Of a stretch of DNA of 64,000 nt, positions 13,588-27,355 are shown one piece after another. The notes beneath the pieces were generated by a model, which was not told the DNA's origin, searched no databases, and saw only the letters and a program-made list of their open reading frames with translations. Made by a program: the position numbers and the translations under genes. Position 1 is the first letter of the stretch; each line of letters starts with the position of its first letter. This DNA is from Glandiceps talaboti (lineage: Eukaryota; Hemichordata; Enteropneusta; Spengelidae), in contig NC_135570.1 of NCBI RefSeq assembly GCF_964340395.1, forward strand, positions 6,756,322 through 6,820,321, written 5' to 3'.

Positions 13588-14129
13588 CTATATTTCTTGT
13601 GCACTTTGTTAGTAGTACAGACACTAGACCGATCACATCATAGAAAATCAGAACTTCACTGTCTATAAATTGAAACTAAATTTTGATATAAAGTTCAAAT
13701 TATCTTGCTGGATTGAAGAAACATAAATATGATTGGTCTGGTCATAAGAAACAGAGAAAAAAAAGTAAGACTGTCCTTATCATATTAGCCAAACAATACA
13801 TTTTATTTTGAAAACCTCGAAAAGTACATGTACATGCGCAGTGTAGCAACCTGGAAGAGCTAGCAGTTCAGGAGGCCGTAGAATGTTGAGTATGATATCT
13901 TGACTTGCAGTGAAGTGGCGGAAATGGTGAACTTTTGATGTTGTCATTCGTGTATCTTAAAAGATTGTATTTTAATGTGGCTAGGATATCATATCCCTTG
14001 AGGGTAGACAGTTGTATCAAAGACTTACATGTATATGCCTGCAGTGATTCCCTGTCTCAGCTTACTCCTTCCACTATACTATTCTCATGCTTCTGTAGAA
14101 GAAAGAGGAACCCAAACTCTTACTTTCAT
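13588..14129. other. Non-coding stretch, nothing recognised
   Basis: Contains TACATGTACATG near 13826 and a chance ORF of 73 codons. No gene features. Confidence 0.4.
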
Positions 14130-15058
14130 GCAGTAACTTACACATCTTTTCACTAGCTCACACTTACTTTCACACAGTAACTTACAGAACTTTACACTAG
14201 CTCACACTCTTACTTTCGCACAGTAAACTACAGATCTTTTCACTAGCTCACACTCTTACTTTCACACAGTACATATAACTTACAGATCTTTACACTAGCT
14301 CACATTCTTACTTTCACACAGTACATATAACTTGCAGATCTTTACACTAGCTCACATTCTTACTTTCACACAGTACATGTAACTTACAGATCTTTACACT
14401 AGCTCACACTCATACTTTCACACAGTAACTTACACATTTTTTCACTAGCTCACACTTACTTTCACACAGTAACTTACAGAACTTTACACTAGCTCACATT
14501 CTTACTTTCACACAGTACATGTAACTTACACATCTTTTCACTAGCTCACACTCTTACTTTCACACAGTAACTTACAGATCTTTACACTAGCTCACACTTA
14601 TACTTTCACACAGTAACTTACAGAACTTTGCACTAGCTCACATTCTTACTTTCACACAGTAGATGTAACTTACAGATCTTTACACTAGCTCACATTCTTA
14701 CTTTCACACAGTACATGTAACTTACAGATCTTTACACCAGCTCACACTCATACTTTCACACAGTAACTTACAGAACTTTACACTAACTCACTCATACTTT
14801 CACACAGTAAACTACAGATCTTTACACTAGCTCACACTCTTACTTTCACATAGTAACTTACAGAACTTTACACCAGCTCACACTCATACTTTCACACAGT
14901 AACTTACAGAACTTTACACCAGCTCACACTCATACTTTCACACAGTAACTTACAGAACTGTACATTAGCTCACACTCATACTTTCACACAGTAACTTACA
15001 GAACTGTACATTAGCTCACACTCATACTTTCACACAGTAACTTACAGAACTTTACACT
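14130..15058. repeat. Minisatellite of about 42-52 bp units, about 20 copies
   Basis: CTTACTTTCACACAGTA is followed by an optional CATATAACTT or CATGTAACTT, then ACAGA(T/A)CTTTACACTAGCTCACA. It repeats for more than 900 bp. Unit length varies because of the optional insert and a dropped CTC. It is the longest minisatellite in the window. Confidence 0.93.
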
Positions 15059-16051
15059 CCCACTTTTTAGTTCTGCTTCTTCATTTCTTTGTCTTCTTTA
15101 TTCATACCTTGTTTATGAGTGATGAAACATGATGATTTCCAAAAGTTGTTTCCAATAAAGTCTTCATCACCTAGTAAATAGAATCAAACAAACTCACTGC
15201 TGCTCTTGTCAGAAGACATTTTTAATTTAAAAAAATTATTTGACATGAAATCTAATTAGCTACATACAGGAGAATTATGTATGCATGACAGGATAGGTAA
15301 AATATATGTAAATCTTTACCTGTGAAATGAAAGTGATTTATATTCAGGTGTTTTTCAGACCCCTTCCCTGTCATTTTTTTTGAAAATTATCCCTGTACTG
15401 TACCCCCTCAGCCACCTACAGACATTGCCAACATTACGAATACAAATTACAAATACGTTCCTTGATATTTGTCATATTATTAATTCAGAGACAAGTGATG
15501 GTTTCACTGTCAAAGGCTAGTGCTTATACATATGTTGCTTATTACCAACAAAAATGAAAACAAATTATACAAGCATCTTCTTTTGCATTTGCGATATTAA
15601 CCCAGAGACAGGTCATGGTTTTACTATAATCACAAGCTGCCATTGGTATACATTGTTATAATGAGAGCATGACTTACAAATTGTATATCTGGACTTTTAT
15701 CACAAAATATCAACGAAGCTGGAATATACTTGTGTTGTTTTCATTTTGTTGGCAATTTAGTATGTATACATGTATATACTAAGAACTACATGTAGCCTGT
15801 GATAGTGAGGTAATGACTTTTGTCGGGCAAATATTAGAAATATCAAGGAAAATACTATTACCCATAATTTTTTTTTTATATCATAAACAAAGTGTGCGTG
15901 TATGTACATGTATTCCTTGTATGAAGAATGAGTATTTCATAGTACGACAACGACAAGTGTCTTTGCTATTGCGATATTGATTATGAGAAAAACATTAAAG
16001 TCAAGTTTGAATGGAACATTTAAGGATTATTAATCAAGTGAGTGATAAGAG

Positions 16052-16058
<7 letters not shown>
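15059..16058. other. Non-coding stretch, nothing recognised
   Basis: AT-rich. No reading frame or RNA-like fold recognised. Confidence 0.4.

Positions 16059-16102
<44 letters not shown>
16059..16102. repeat. (CA)n microsatellite
   Basis: About 22 uninterrupted AC dinucleotides. Confidence 0.97.
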
Positions 16103-16108
<6 letters not shown>

Positions 16109-18130
16109 AAAATGTTACTTGATTGTAAAGTGTATGACCGAGATTTGACAAATAAAGTGTGACATGTCGCCTTAGAAATGTTGAACAGTAAAGGATATTG
16201 TTTGACTGATTGACGGCGTGAACCATGGGCAAGTGAAGTAGTAGTAGCTATCCTAATCATTCATAGCACGTGTTGTAACACCTTATAGGAAAGTGAGCTT
16301 GGGTACAGTGTAACAGTTAAAAAAAAACGTGATCACATGTTCCTCGTATCAATTTCCTTACGTCAAACATCGTGGAAATGATATGTTGTTCATTGGTAGT
16401 GTAACACCTCAGTCGTTTCCTGACCCACAATAACGACTGATTCCCTGATCATGTTAAATTCTAAAGCTTTGAAACGATAATTTTGTCAGGAGTGTTTTAT
16501 TCTCTTATAAGACATGTATGCGTTGCTGTTTGCTGGTACATGTAATGTATCGATGGTTAACTGAGTGATGAGTTGACGTGGAGTCCCCATAAAGGAGTTT
16601 ATTTTGTATCGAGACTAGAATATCTGTGTTAGCAGGGATCAGTTAAATGAACCAAGTTCTATCATTTGCACGTTTTAATGGCTCGTCGTCTAATGATGCC
16701 AAGGAAATTTACTACATTATGGTTCAGCTATTGCTAAATTTAGACATGACCTTTTTTCACATACATAATATACAGACGACTTTAAACACGAATCATTTCG
16801 GCATTACAAATCTCTGTAGTACTGTACTAATAGAAATCTTTGCTGAGGAGCGATCCCAGCAGGTGGGAAAACAGAAGGTAGTCAGGAAAGAGAGTTTCTA
16901 GCATAGCTACTTGACTTAAGGTGTTTCAAAACTAACAACTTAGATCATTATAATCAGACGTTACATATAACAAAATAATAAAACTTACAGAAGTACACAG
17001 CAAGGATCCAAATAATGAAAAATCAAATACTTTCCTATTTTCCATCAATGCAATCCCTAGATACCAGTTTAAGTAGCAGTTTTATTGAAATAGTGCGAGT
17101 TGAAATGTTTGTATAATGGTGGCGTGTGTTACTTTATTTCGATATAGTCTGGCATATGAAGGCAGATTGGTATTTTGAGAGTGTGTACGTCTTTTGCAAC
17201 CATCTGAAGTGGTGTCGAATATCCATGGATGTACTCCTGATTCTGTGCATGTGAGTTTTGAGGGTATAATACTTACAACATTCAGGTAGTAGGTACTCTC
17301 TGGCCAGATGTTCTCCTGTACCAGAACATCTGGTGTCCAGATTATCTTCAGTCTACTATAAGAAGTCAGGGATGTGATCGATCATAATTTTTTTGTTTTA
17401 CTCCACTTTTTGTTGATAATATAACCGTGCATTTGTATATGTTTGATCGATTTATGAATAATTAATATATTTGTGAAGACTTGCCTTGAAAAACTTTTTG
17501 TGATGATGTTAGCCTGTACGTGTATCTAATAAATTTTGATGAATTTCATCTTGAGTTTCGTCATCGACAATACAGGGATTCTGTTTGGGTGGTAAGTAGG
17601 TAAAATTTATCTGTAGTAGTTTGGTTCCCAACTTTGGTTCCCAACCAAAACTAAAGAAAATGTAAGGAGAACTATGCATTTTACCAGATTTTAGGAGCAA
17701 ATTGATTCTAAACTTTAAAACTCAGGAGCAAAGTGATATAATATATATCAAACTCTGTTGGATAAAAAATAATCACTAATTTTGTTGAATGACAATGTTC
17801 ATAATTATTGCAAGTAAAAAGGTTTCCAATTATCATGAAAATAGTCAATATGCAAGCAGGCTTCAAAATTTGTTTCTGAAATGCAGGTAAAATTGAAATT
17901 TCATCTTTTAAATGCCAGTAAATTTAAAATGTCACCTGCTGAATTCACCTGCATTGGATCATGCTACCTGCAAATGCCAGTAATTACCGACAACTTCCTC
18001 GGCAGAATACTCAGTCTATTCTGTTGTATCTCAAATTATCATCAAAATCAATTTTTCGCTGTACAAGTAGTCCCAGGGCAGTCTTTGATAATGTTTGATA
18101 AGTCACTAAATCTCAAAAGCTTGTTCATGA
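16103..18130. other. Non-coding stretch, nothing recognised
   Basis: Short frames only. The sequence just before 18131 is unrelated to LINE coding sequence and probably marks the 5' truncation point of the element that follows. Confidence 0.4.
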
Positions 18131-18760
18131 ATGCAAATTAGTAGCATTCTTTCTCATTTAGATTACTGTACTAGTCTGCTTTCTGGTTGTCCTAAGAATC
18201 TTATTAACAAGCTACAGCATGTAGAGAAAGCAGCCACACGCCTTGTGCGCAATGCTGCAAAGTTCGACCATGTTGAACCACTTCTACACTCTTTGCATTG
18301 GCTATTGATCAACTCTCGCAATACAATACAAGGTTTCTTCTATTTGTTATGATGCAATGGAGGTGACCGGTCCTGAATATCTTTCTCAGCTTCTTCACCT
18401 TTATGCTCTCCATAGACAACTTAGGTCTTCTTCCGACACCCGCCTCCTAAAGAAACCATTTGTCACTAAGAAGTTCGGCGAGCGTTCCTTTACTTACACT
18501 GCTCCTTCAATTTGGAACAATCTTCCTTACAGTCTTCGTCACTCTCACTCTAAGTCTTCCTTCCACTCTGACCTTAAAACTTTTACCTATTTTCAATCTT
18601 AATTCTCACTCACTTACACACTTCTCTCTACATCTTTCCAGGTTTTCAAATTGTTTCTCTGTATCCTCTCATTTTGTTAGTAGTTCTGTGTTGTGACTGG
18701 AGCTCTTTGGAGAAGCAGGGACATTATAAATTCACTTTATTATTATAATTATTATCTAAA
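18131..18760 (+). mobile_element. 5'-truncated CR1-like LINE fragment, end of reverse transcriptase ORF
   Basis: The frame from 18131 reads ILSHLDYCTSLLSGCPKNLI, then KLQHVEKAATRLV and HVEPLLHSLHWL. This is the typical C-terminal part of the reverse transcriptase ORF of CR1/Rex-like non-LTR retrotransposons. It continues one frame over from about 18325 as YKVSSICYDAME, GPEYLSQLLH, FGERSFTYTAPSIWNNLP and SDLKTF up to the stop at 18603. A frameshift near 18325 shows the copy is dead. The endonuclease and catalytic RT motifs are absent. About 120 bp of 3' UTR follow, then a (TTATTATAA)-like tail near 18737-18756, matching the microsatellite tails of this clade. CR1 versus L2/Rex assignment is uncertain. 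Confidence 0.8.
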
Positions 18761-18995
18761 TGTATTAGTAGAATCATGATTTTAATTGAGTAATTTATTT
18801 GTGATGATGTTATGCAATCACACAAGATTTCATAGTCATGTGATTAATTTCAGTCTTTTTATTCACAAATCGATAAAAAACTTAAAAATAAATAAATGAA
18901 TAAACAATTACAACATAAATAAAAATCACAACTTGACAAGTCTTACTAGTATTGTTCATTTCATTTCACTGAAATTAGATTTGTAGATTACGTGA
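18761..18995. other. Non-coding stretch, nothing recognised
   Basis: AT-rich spacer between the LINE remnant and the next minisatellite. Confidence 0.4.
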
Positions 18996-19308
18996 TATTA
19001 ACATATTGTACTGCACATAGCAGATGTGATATTTAAAATTAGCATATCGTACAGCACATAGCAGATGTGATATTTTAAATTAACATATCGTGCAACACAT
19101 AGCAGATGTGATATTTTAAATTAACATATCGTACAGCACATAGCAGATATGATATCTTAAATTAACATCGTACAGCACATAGCAGATGTGATATTTTAAA
19201 TTAACTTCGTACAGCACATAGCAGATGTGATATTTTAAATTAACATATCGTACAGCACATAGCAGATGTGAAAATATTAACATATACTACAGCACATAGC
19301 AGTTGTGG
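18996..19308. repeat. Minisatellite, about 41 bp unit, 7 copies
   Basis: The unit TAACATATCGTACAGCACA plus TAGCAGATGTGATATTTTAAAT repeats, with some copies losing ATAT before CGTACAG. The last copy is shortened. Confidence 0.9.
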
Positions 19309-21565
19309 TTACTCAAGGAATGTTTTCTGTGTAGGATTGCTTGACAACTGTCTGCGGTTAGTGTGTGATAAACTTTGCACTATTTGAGCTATAATCGAAG
19401 AATAAAAGTATATACTGAAACCGTTGTGAAAGCACACAGTAAGCCAATGTAATGCTGATAATCATTCCCTGATCTCAGCTTTCTTCTACAACCACTAAAA
19501 CCTTTTTATGTGTATTGATAATGGAATTTTAATATAATCTTTCTCAAAAATTGACATTAGAGAAGATATTATCGCGGTGACAAATTTCCCAAGAAATACT
19601 TTACACAAAAATGACAATGCAGAGAGTAAAGAAGTTTGAAAGAGTACAGGATTGGAGACGTGTTGTCTGGCCTTCGGTTCATAATACAATTTGGTATGAT
19701 TTGAGGGGCTTTATGCAACTAGGATAATTCTAAAATGGAATTACCCAAATCTAAGGAAAGCAGTACTACCTGCAAATAGTGTCAAAGGTCAATAGAAAGG
19801 TGACATTCGTAATTCCCAAGATGTAGGCAGAAAAATAGCAACAGTAGTAATTTTCGTATGAGATGACATCTAGATGTCTGAGCTAATAAATCACGTCAGG
19901 TAACCCATCTCGGAGATAAAAATAAAACCTGACTCTGGACAAATGATGGATGCGTGAAAGCTAAAATTTACATTGTATGTTTGGTTAGATTTCTAATGCA
20001 TGTCTTATCTGATGGTCAGGTCATTCATTTATTTGGTACTTTTGTTTAATTCCTTCGATATCTGCAAAATTATGTTGATCCTTTTAGGAATCTTATTGGA
20101 GAAAAGTAAACAAAAACAAACAAAACAACCACACTGTAAGTATACATGTAAGAGTCACTTGTAAATTTTTACAAAGAAACCAGAACATATTGTTCATGTT
20201 TGATAGATATACAATGTATAATTGATGTATTTCTGCACTTTTCAAAATTCATGTTGACATTTAACATGAACAGTTTCTGTTGTCTTTGTTTGACATACAG
20301 ATAACATACAGATGCTGTGCAATGTTACATTTACAGATAGATATGAAATGTCAAAGTTTCTCATGTGACCGACCGACCAACCGACCGACCGATACTAGAA
20401 GGTTGTGTGGGCATGCTCATTGATAGAAATTCTAACCTTTCTGTCATATTATCACATATATACCTGAAAAATGTGTTGACTTTCCCTTTTTCGGAAATTT
20501 CTCAGATAGGTGGTCAAATTTGTAAAAATTTCATCTTAATTCATATGTAATGCAATTGTAATCCAAAATAAAATCTTAATGAACACAAAAGTATCAAAAA
20601 TAGAATAATTTTGTCAAATTTTCATTTTCTTTAATTACGGTCCAAAATAAAATCTAAATGAATACAAAACTAACAAAAATACAAGAATTTTTGTCAAATT
20701 TCCATTTCCTTTCATTACAGTCCAAAATAATGTCTTGATGAGTACAAAACTGACAGAAATATAAGAATTTGTGACAAATTTTTGGCAAGAAATTGCATAG
20801 TTCAGAGGATGTTTCTGGAAAGATGTATCTTTCATTTTTGATATACCATTTATGACAAGACATCTGCAGCATATATAGCAGTTTTTAAAAAACAATAAGA
20901 TTTTAGGATCATGAATAATTTTGCTGTGAAAATAAAGATGAAATGAGCAAATAACTATAAATACGAAAATTTTGGCCAATTTTCATCAGAAAGTGTGTAG
21001 TTCTCATTCATTGAACTACAGATAAGACTTGTATTATTATTATACAATGTTTGTACATGTAAAACACAGACAATAGAATCTATTGTTTAAAAAGAAACGT
21101 GATTGTACGATTTTGTGATAGGCATCACTTTTGATGAGCATAATGTCAGAGCTGAATTAGATTGAGTAAAGATATTGGAAACTGATTGATCAGAGGCTTG
21201 GCATGTCCATCGGTTCACTCACATCTTTATTAAGTTTATTAGCATGACAATTTGATTTGTAATTTGCCAAGGGATACGTGTTATTGAAGACAAAGTCGTT
21301 AGGTATGCACTGAACATCTTTCGGGGAAATGATGACGTTGGCGAGTGTAGTGTGGGCACTGGTAACATACATTGATGTCTTCTATAAGCAGTATTTGAAA
21401 TCATTGGATATTGTCCTGCTCTTTTCCCTGTGTTTCCCGTGTTTGTGGAGAACCATGCATGGGTGACCCTGTTTATTTCTCATGACCTGAATGACTCTAG
21501 ATTTTTGTAATCTGACTAAACATAAATGGAAAGTAATCCCTCTATGGCCAGATTAAAAAAAATCA
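19309..21565. other. Non-coding stretch, nothing recognised
   Basis: Contains a short (GACC)n run near 20370-20392. From 20560 to 20970 the phrase AGTCCAAAATAA(A/T)(A/G)TC with TTTTTGTCAAATTT is repeated imperfectly about three times (20560, 20638, 20720), an old duplication of about 80 bp. Confidence 0.4.
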
Positions 21566-21771
21566 CAACAGACAGACAGACAGACAGATGGACATACATG
21601 TACATATTATACACATACACACATGCATATACACACACATGCATGTGTATATGTGTACGTATGTACGTACGTACGTACGTACGTATGTACATACATACAT
21701 ACATACATACATACATACATACATACATACATACATACATACATACATACATACATACATACATACATACA

Positions 21772-21804
<33 letters not shown>

Positions 21805-21907
21805 GGACATACATACATACATACATACATACATACATACATACATACATACATACATACATACATACATGTACATACATACATACATACATACATACAT
21901 ACATACA

Positions 21908-21941
<34 letters not shown>

Positions 21942-22099
21942 CATACATACATACATACATACATACATACATACATACATACATACATAAATGTACATAC
22001 ATACATACATACATACATACATACATACATACATACATACATACATACATACATACATACATACATACATACACACATACATACATACATACATACATC
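21566..22099. repeat. Compound microsatellite (CAGA)n, (ACAC/CATG)n, (GTAC)n, (ACAT)n
   Basis: A short CAGA run leads into CA-rich and CATG-rich sequence, then GTAC units from about 21658. About 420 bp of almost pure ACAT tetranucleotides follow, with rare single-base variants that break it into blocks. All six frames are open for 150-190 codons (Tyr-Val-Cys-Met or His-Thr-Tyr-Ile repeats), which is an artefact. Confidence 0.97.
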
Positions 22100-23954
22100 A
22101 CCAATAGCTGCGTAAGAACAGACTAGTTTATATTTGTGTTGTATTGAACTATAGAAATGAATGACTATTAAGACTATTAAAATATGTATATTGTGTATAT
22201 GTATATTCAGTAGTAATTATGTATACATGTATGATGTGCAGTCTTTACAAATGTTATCTCTGGTATGACTATGAGTATTAATAATGAACACTTCAGCAGT
22301 TTTTTGGTCTGTCTGTAATCATCTTGGAACTTAATATGGAATGATGTCCATTACATTTCAATATCACTCTACTTTGCAATCTTATGAATTTACAGAGATA
22401 TTCTTTTTAAAGAGTACATCATCCATCATGTACATAATTATGGACCAACACAGCGAAATGTGATGCATTGCTTCAGCAATAATGAAAATAGGTCTGATGT
22501 AATTGCATACCAAGGCCGTTGACCCCAAGAATGTCAGTGCCTGTTCAGAAGTATTTTGAACAGTAACTGCATCATAACTCTATTAAGAAGTAGCTTGTAA
22601 ATCAATTTCCAGTTTTTTCAGACCCTTTTTTTTGGCCGTTACAGTGTTAGACAGATAATGCCTATTTTTGCTAGCAAATTCATTTAATCAAAGATGGCGA
22701 CGGTAGTAGTCCATCTATGTTGCAGTGAATGATAGCGCCCTCTAGAGTTTGATAGTGAACAGCTTTACTCATTGACAACAACACATGTAAACTAGGTGTT
22801 TGCTGGCTAGATTAGTTAGACAGATAAAGAGAAAGTATGTGTTCACTAAGTGTTTGAACTCTTGTGAAGTGAAGTGTAACAAGAGAGATGTACTGTTAAT
22901 TAGGTGTTAATGAACATGAATACTGATTAGTATTACTCGACGAATTAATGATACTTTCGTGACGAACATTTTTGAACTAAAGATTCTTATTTTTCTGGAA
23001 CTTTTTGGCAATGTTCGATTTTATTTTAGACTAGTAATCTTGGAATATTGTTCGTGAAGTGGTTGTTGTAAAAATTTGTTTGCATTTGATGACATTTCAA
23101 AATATTTGTCAAGAAATTGGACATCACATTTTTACACGTGGTCATGCCACGATAATTAGACTGTGACTAAAAGTTTTGTTCTCTCGATGCTTGACAAGAC
23201 AAATGAGAGCCTTCTGTGTAGTACCAGTACAATACTGTTGTCAATGAGTAAATACTGATTGCCCAAAATGTCCTAACATCCTGTAGTACATACATGCACA
23301 CTTAGTTTCATAAATTAGACAGTCTTGGTTGATCCATTGATCAATACCATATATCAAGTTTAAGTCAGAATATAACTTAATTGGTGATGTTTCAAAGCAC
23401 AGCCTTCCTTTAAGGTTGACAGCCATTAGTTCCTATATAGAATTTAATTAACAATTTTTTAGGATTTTTTTTGGTGAAAGTTTTTGAACCTTTTACGTTT
23501 ATATGAATGCTGTAGGGGAGCACAGAATTCTGTGCGAAAGTAACAACATTGACTAGACATAATGTGTGAAGGTACATATAATGTGTAAAATTGGAACACG
23601 GTCGTGAGGAACTAAACAAGGATTTTCTTGAATCAAAAGGTTTCAAACGACTAGTTTTTTTTGTTCGTTTCTAGCAAGAGGTCCCATCCATTAATTTTTC
23701 AAGACACGTATGGTCTTCCTCGTTACCTGGACAGTTTACACTAAATTTCCGGGGTTTTTTCAAAGCCGAAATGAAAGTGTGGTTTCTTCTTTCAGAAGAT
23801 CATGCTCACCAATTGCATGTCTGCCCAGTTTATTAATGCACTGAAAAATTATAAATCCTACCTTTTGAAAAAAATGACAAATTTTGCCTAAATCACAAGG
23901 CCTTAGAGAGGCATGCCACTCCAAGAAAAAAAAGTGGCATTTTCATGAACTTTA
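22100..23954. other. Non-coding stretch, nothing recognised
   Basis: Contains one AGCGCCCTCTAGAG motif at 22734 (see findings on CTCF-like sites). No gene. Confidence 0.4.
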
Positions 23955-24220
23955 GATTTTGGAGAGTCATTCATGGTCACCTACATTATATGAAATTTCA
24001 GAGAAACATCAAGTTGAGTTTGTGCATCTTTGGGAATCTTTGCTGTGGACCACATTGCATCTTGGGTGTCAGCAACAATGCAATATGTTAACAATGAATA
24101 TTCATGACTCCTATACATTGTATGCCTATCTGTCTATTACCAATAGTGAAGACATTATGAATATTCAATTGCATGTAATGTAGGTGATATGAAAAACGAC
24201 AGAATGACTCTCCAGAAATC
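23955..24220. mobile_element. MITE-like element with about 45 bp imperfect inverted ends
   Basis: Left end GGAGAGTCATTC...CACCTACATTATAT pairs with right end CATGTAATGTAGGTG...GAATGACTCTCC. The inner ATGAATATT phrases (ACAATGAATATTCATGA and TTATGAATATTCAATTG) are similar. No protein coded. Confidence 0.65.
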
Positions 24221-26867
24221 CTAGTCTGTGATATGACTTTAACTGCTCTTAATGTGTTCACCCAGCCAGAAGTGACAGTCATTGTTTGTACCACGGTAAC
24301 ATGAATAGCATGTCAGAACGTCTATAGCATGCTACATGTAGAATACACAATAAGACTTGGAGTCATGTGTATGTGTGTCCGTCACGGATCACGTTCTATT
24401 TGTAAAATGAGTAAGTGGGGGATGGTTGTCTTGTCATATACATGTACTACCTCAGGCTGATTAAATGAATGGCACGGCACATGTGAAAAATGTCTAGCCC
24501 AAAAGTTGAAATCAGGTAGGAGTAAAGATTCCTGACAAGGATTGTAAAATAAACAGTTGTTGAACGTGCCAGTGTTTTTGTCAAGGTTTTGGAAACCTGG
24601 TAACAGAAGATGGAAATGAGAGAAAGTTTATCATTTCCATCTCTTACACCATAATTTTGGCTTGGAAACCCGGATGACACACCTCGTAACTCAGGTACAT
24701 TTTACTTACATGTATGTAGTAGTTGCAAGTTGCAGCGAAAACACCAAATGTTTCAAAAATATTTATTGTTCTTTTTTGGAAAACAAGCCTTAATATGCAA
24801 CTGTAGTTCTACAAAATAATGGTTTTGAAGGCAAAGACAAGTTTCCATTACAAAGAAGGACAGAGACAAAAAACAAATATATACAAGAACAAAATGCAAA
24901 AACAAAAAAAACTTCATCATATCTGCTATATAGATCTACCAAATATCACAGGTTGATACAGTACAAGCACAATATATAGAGTTGATACTTAAAAAAATGC
25001 TCCAACCCATTGCATTGTTATGTTATTTTAAAAACAAAATGTATGCTCATTTTGTTGTCCTGGAATTTTTAGATTAAGCCTGCTTCTCTATCCTGTGGTT
25101 TTGAAACAGTAAATAGTTCAAGTTTTCCAAGATTTAGGTTTGCTATGGGATATCTAGTACTGCATTGTAGGTTTCTCAGTGTTTTTACAGATCATTGAAC
25201 GCTGTTTCTTTGATATTTGAGAGTCGGATGTATATGCATGTATGTTCTAGCCTTCAGTCATATCGTAACATGGCCATAGATACATATTAACTTGTTAAAG
25301 ATTGATGGTGACTTTCAACACACCGCACATTTGCCTACCATAATAATGGTTACATTGCAAATTGAATTAAGTGCAGAAGCAATTTTTGCTTTGGAGTAAA
25401 AGTGTCCTTATAGAAGAAGAAAAATCAAAATGATTGTACATGACAAAGATCAAAGACTTCTATAGTCATTGCCGAGTCAAGGACCTACTGATGCTGAAAT
25501 GTTGATACCGTTTCCCCCGCTGGTAGTGTGTAAAGCTATGCTTCTGCACATACTTCCTATATTTTGCCGGTAGCCTTTGCCAACTTGCATCAGGAATCAA
25601 AAAGGAAAGTTAGCGCCAGAGGGAAAGCTAACCATCAAAGTATTAAAAGTGATATGTGTTGACTGCACAATCTGCATAAGGCATGAGCATGCTTATTGCA
25701 TTATCTCCAAGAAGTTTAACATGGTTGAAATCTCTGAAGACTCTCTCGAACCAAAAGGTTGGATTACACTCATATTAAGCGATTGCGTCTGAGACACGAG
25801 AGTGCCATTCGGTGTTACGGGGTGATCTTAGGTGGCAGCTCAAGACGAGAAAGTCACTAACTGACTTAACACTCTGACCCCGTCAATCACACACCATTGC
25901 TTACTTTCACAGCCGCAAAGGTTCGTAGTCTATATTGTTACATTGTACATTCTGTACGCAAAAAAATTGCTACTTTGTTGCACATGTTGTTGCAGTTTTG
26001 CTATTTTTTGTGTATCACTTGTGCAACTTAGATCATATCTCTCTGTCTTGTTGCATTGTTGCTGTTTTGTGTAGTCTAATAGCAATATTGGTACTTTGCT
26101 ACATTTTTAGTTTGCTACATTTTTGGGGGAATTTCCGGTCCCATCTTTCTGGTTATCACCTGTACAACTTACACAATGTAGATCATATCATTGTCTACCA
26201 CGATTTTCTTCCATTGTTGCAGTTGTGTAGTCTGGTCACAATTTTGATATTTTGTTGCATTTTTATATTTTAAATTGTTGGTGTTGACAGTTGACACTTT
26301 CAGGATATTGCACATGCCAGTGCAACTTTAATCATATCACTTCATTTATCATCTTCATACAAAATGAGCAATAACCAGACCACCACAAGCTGCCTATGAT
26401 AATACTTCTAATAAGTCATGACTATAATTTAGTGTCAGGAAAAAAAGACAGAACAACTGGGCTCTTTTCAATTTAACAGAACGACAACACGTTTCATATG
26501 AACTGAGAGTAGCATGATAGAATTTCTAATAAATCAAACTAAAGGAGAAGAAAATTAGTTTTGTGGTGATCTGAATCATCGTAGAGAATAATTTGTAAAG
26601 TAATTTCCTCTAATTATGTATTCATAGTGAGTTCTCCTGATAGAAAGTGATTTTCAGAATGATGTTATCACTAGAGCTGTCATCACCATACTTTACTATC
26701 AGTATATACTGGAAAACTACCCAAACACTTGTATGTGTAAAGATTCGTCTTTCGTTGTCATGCTTCAGGGTTAGAATATGAAAAATGTGGTAATCTATAT
26801 TCAAAATCGAATTTGTCATAAATTTTTGTCCCTTACAGTGATGAATTTAGTGAAGTGCAGTATGAGT
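24221..26867. other. Non-coding stretch, nothing recognised
   Basis: Short frames only. From 25935 to 26330 phrases such as TTGCACATG, GTGCAACTTAGATCATATC and GTTGCA(G/T)T recur about three times at roughly 120-150 bp spacing, suggesting an old tandem duplication. Confidence 0.4.
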
Positions 26868-27355
26868 GATTAAACTGCAGTACGTGAGTTCTCCAGTACA
26901 TAAACTGCAGTATGTGCCCCAGTACATAAACTGCCAGTGTCATTACCTGAGTTCCCCATTACATGAACTGCAGAACGTGAGTTCCCCATTACATAAACTG
27001 CAGTACCTGAGTTTCCCATTACATAAACTGCAGTACCTGAGTTTCCCATAACATCAACTGCAGTACCTGAGTTCCCCATTACATCAATTGCAGTACCTGG
27101 GTTTTTCCCATTGCATAAACTGCAGTACCTGGGTTTTTCCCATTACATGAACTGCAGTACTTGAGTTCCCATACATAAACTGCAGAACCTGAGTTCCCCA
27201 TTACATCAACTGCAGTACCTTAGTTTTTACCATTGCATAAACTGCAGTACCTGAGTTCCCTATTACATAAACTGCAGTACTTGAGTTCCCCAGCACATAA
27301 ACAGTATACTACCTGAGTTCCCTATTACATCAACTGCACTACCTGAGTTCCCCAT
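26868..27355. repeat. Minisatellite of about 30 bp units, about 16 copies
   Basis: The unit ACATAAACTGCAGTACCTGAG plus TTCCCCATT repeats with single-base variants and occasional TTTTT insertions. Many units carry CTGCAG. The 30 bp length keeps frames open for several units on both strands. Confidence 0.93.

Noticed and set aside
21516-22126. Frames of 150-190 codons with Tyr-Val-Cys-Met or His-Thr-Tyr-Ile repeats
   Set aside because: Tetranucleotide microsatellite has no stop in any phase. The same applies to 28888-29412, 37900-38505 and 38917-39283.
26868-27355. CRISPR-like array (regular 30 bp repeats)
   Set aside because: Units are directly abutting with no unique spacers, in a eukaryotic genome. 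It is an ordinary minisatellite.
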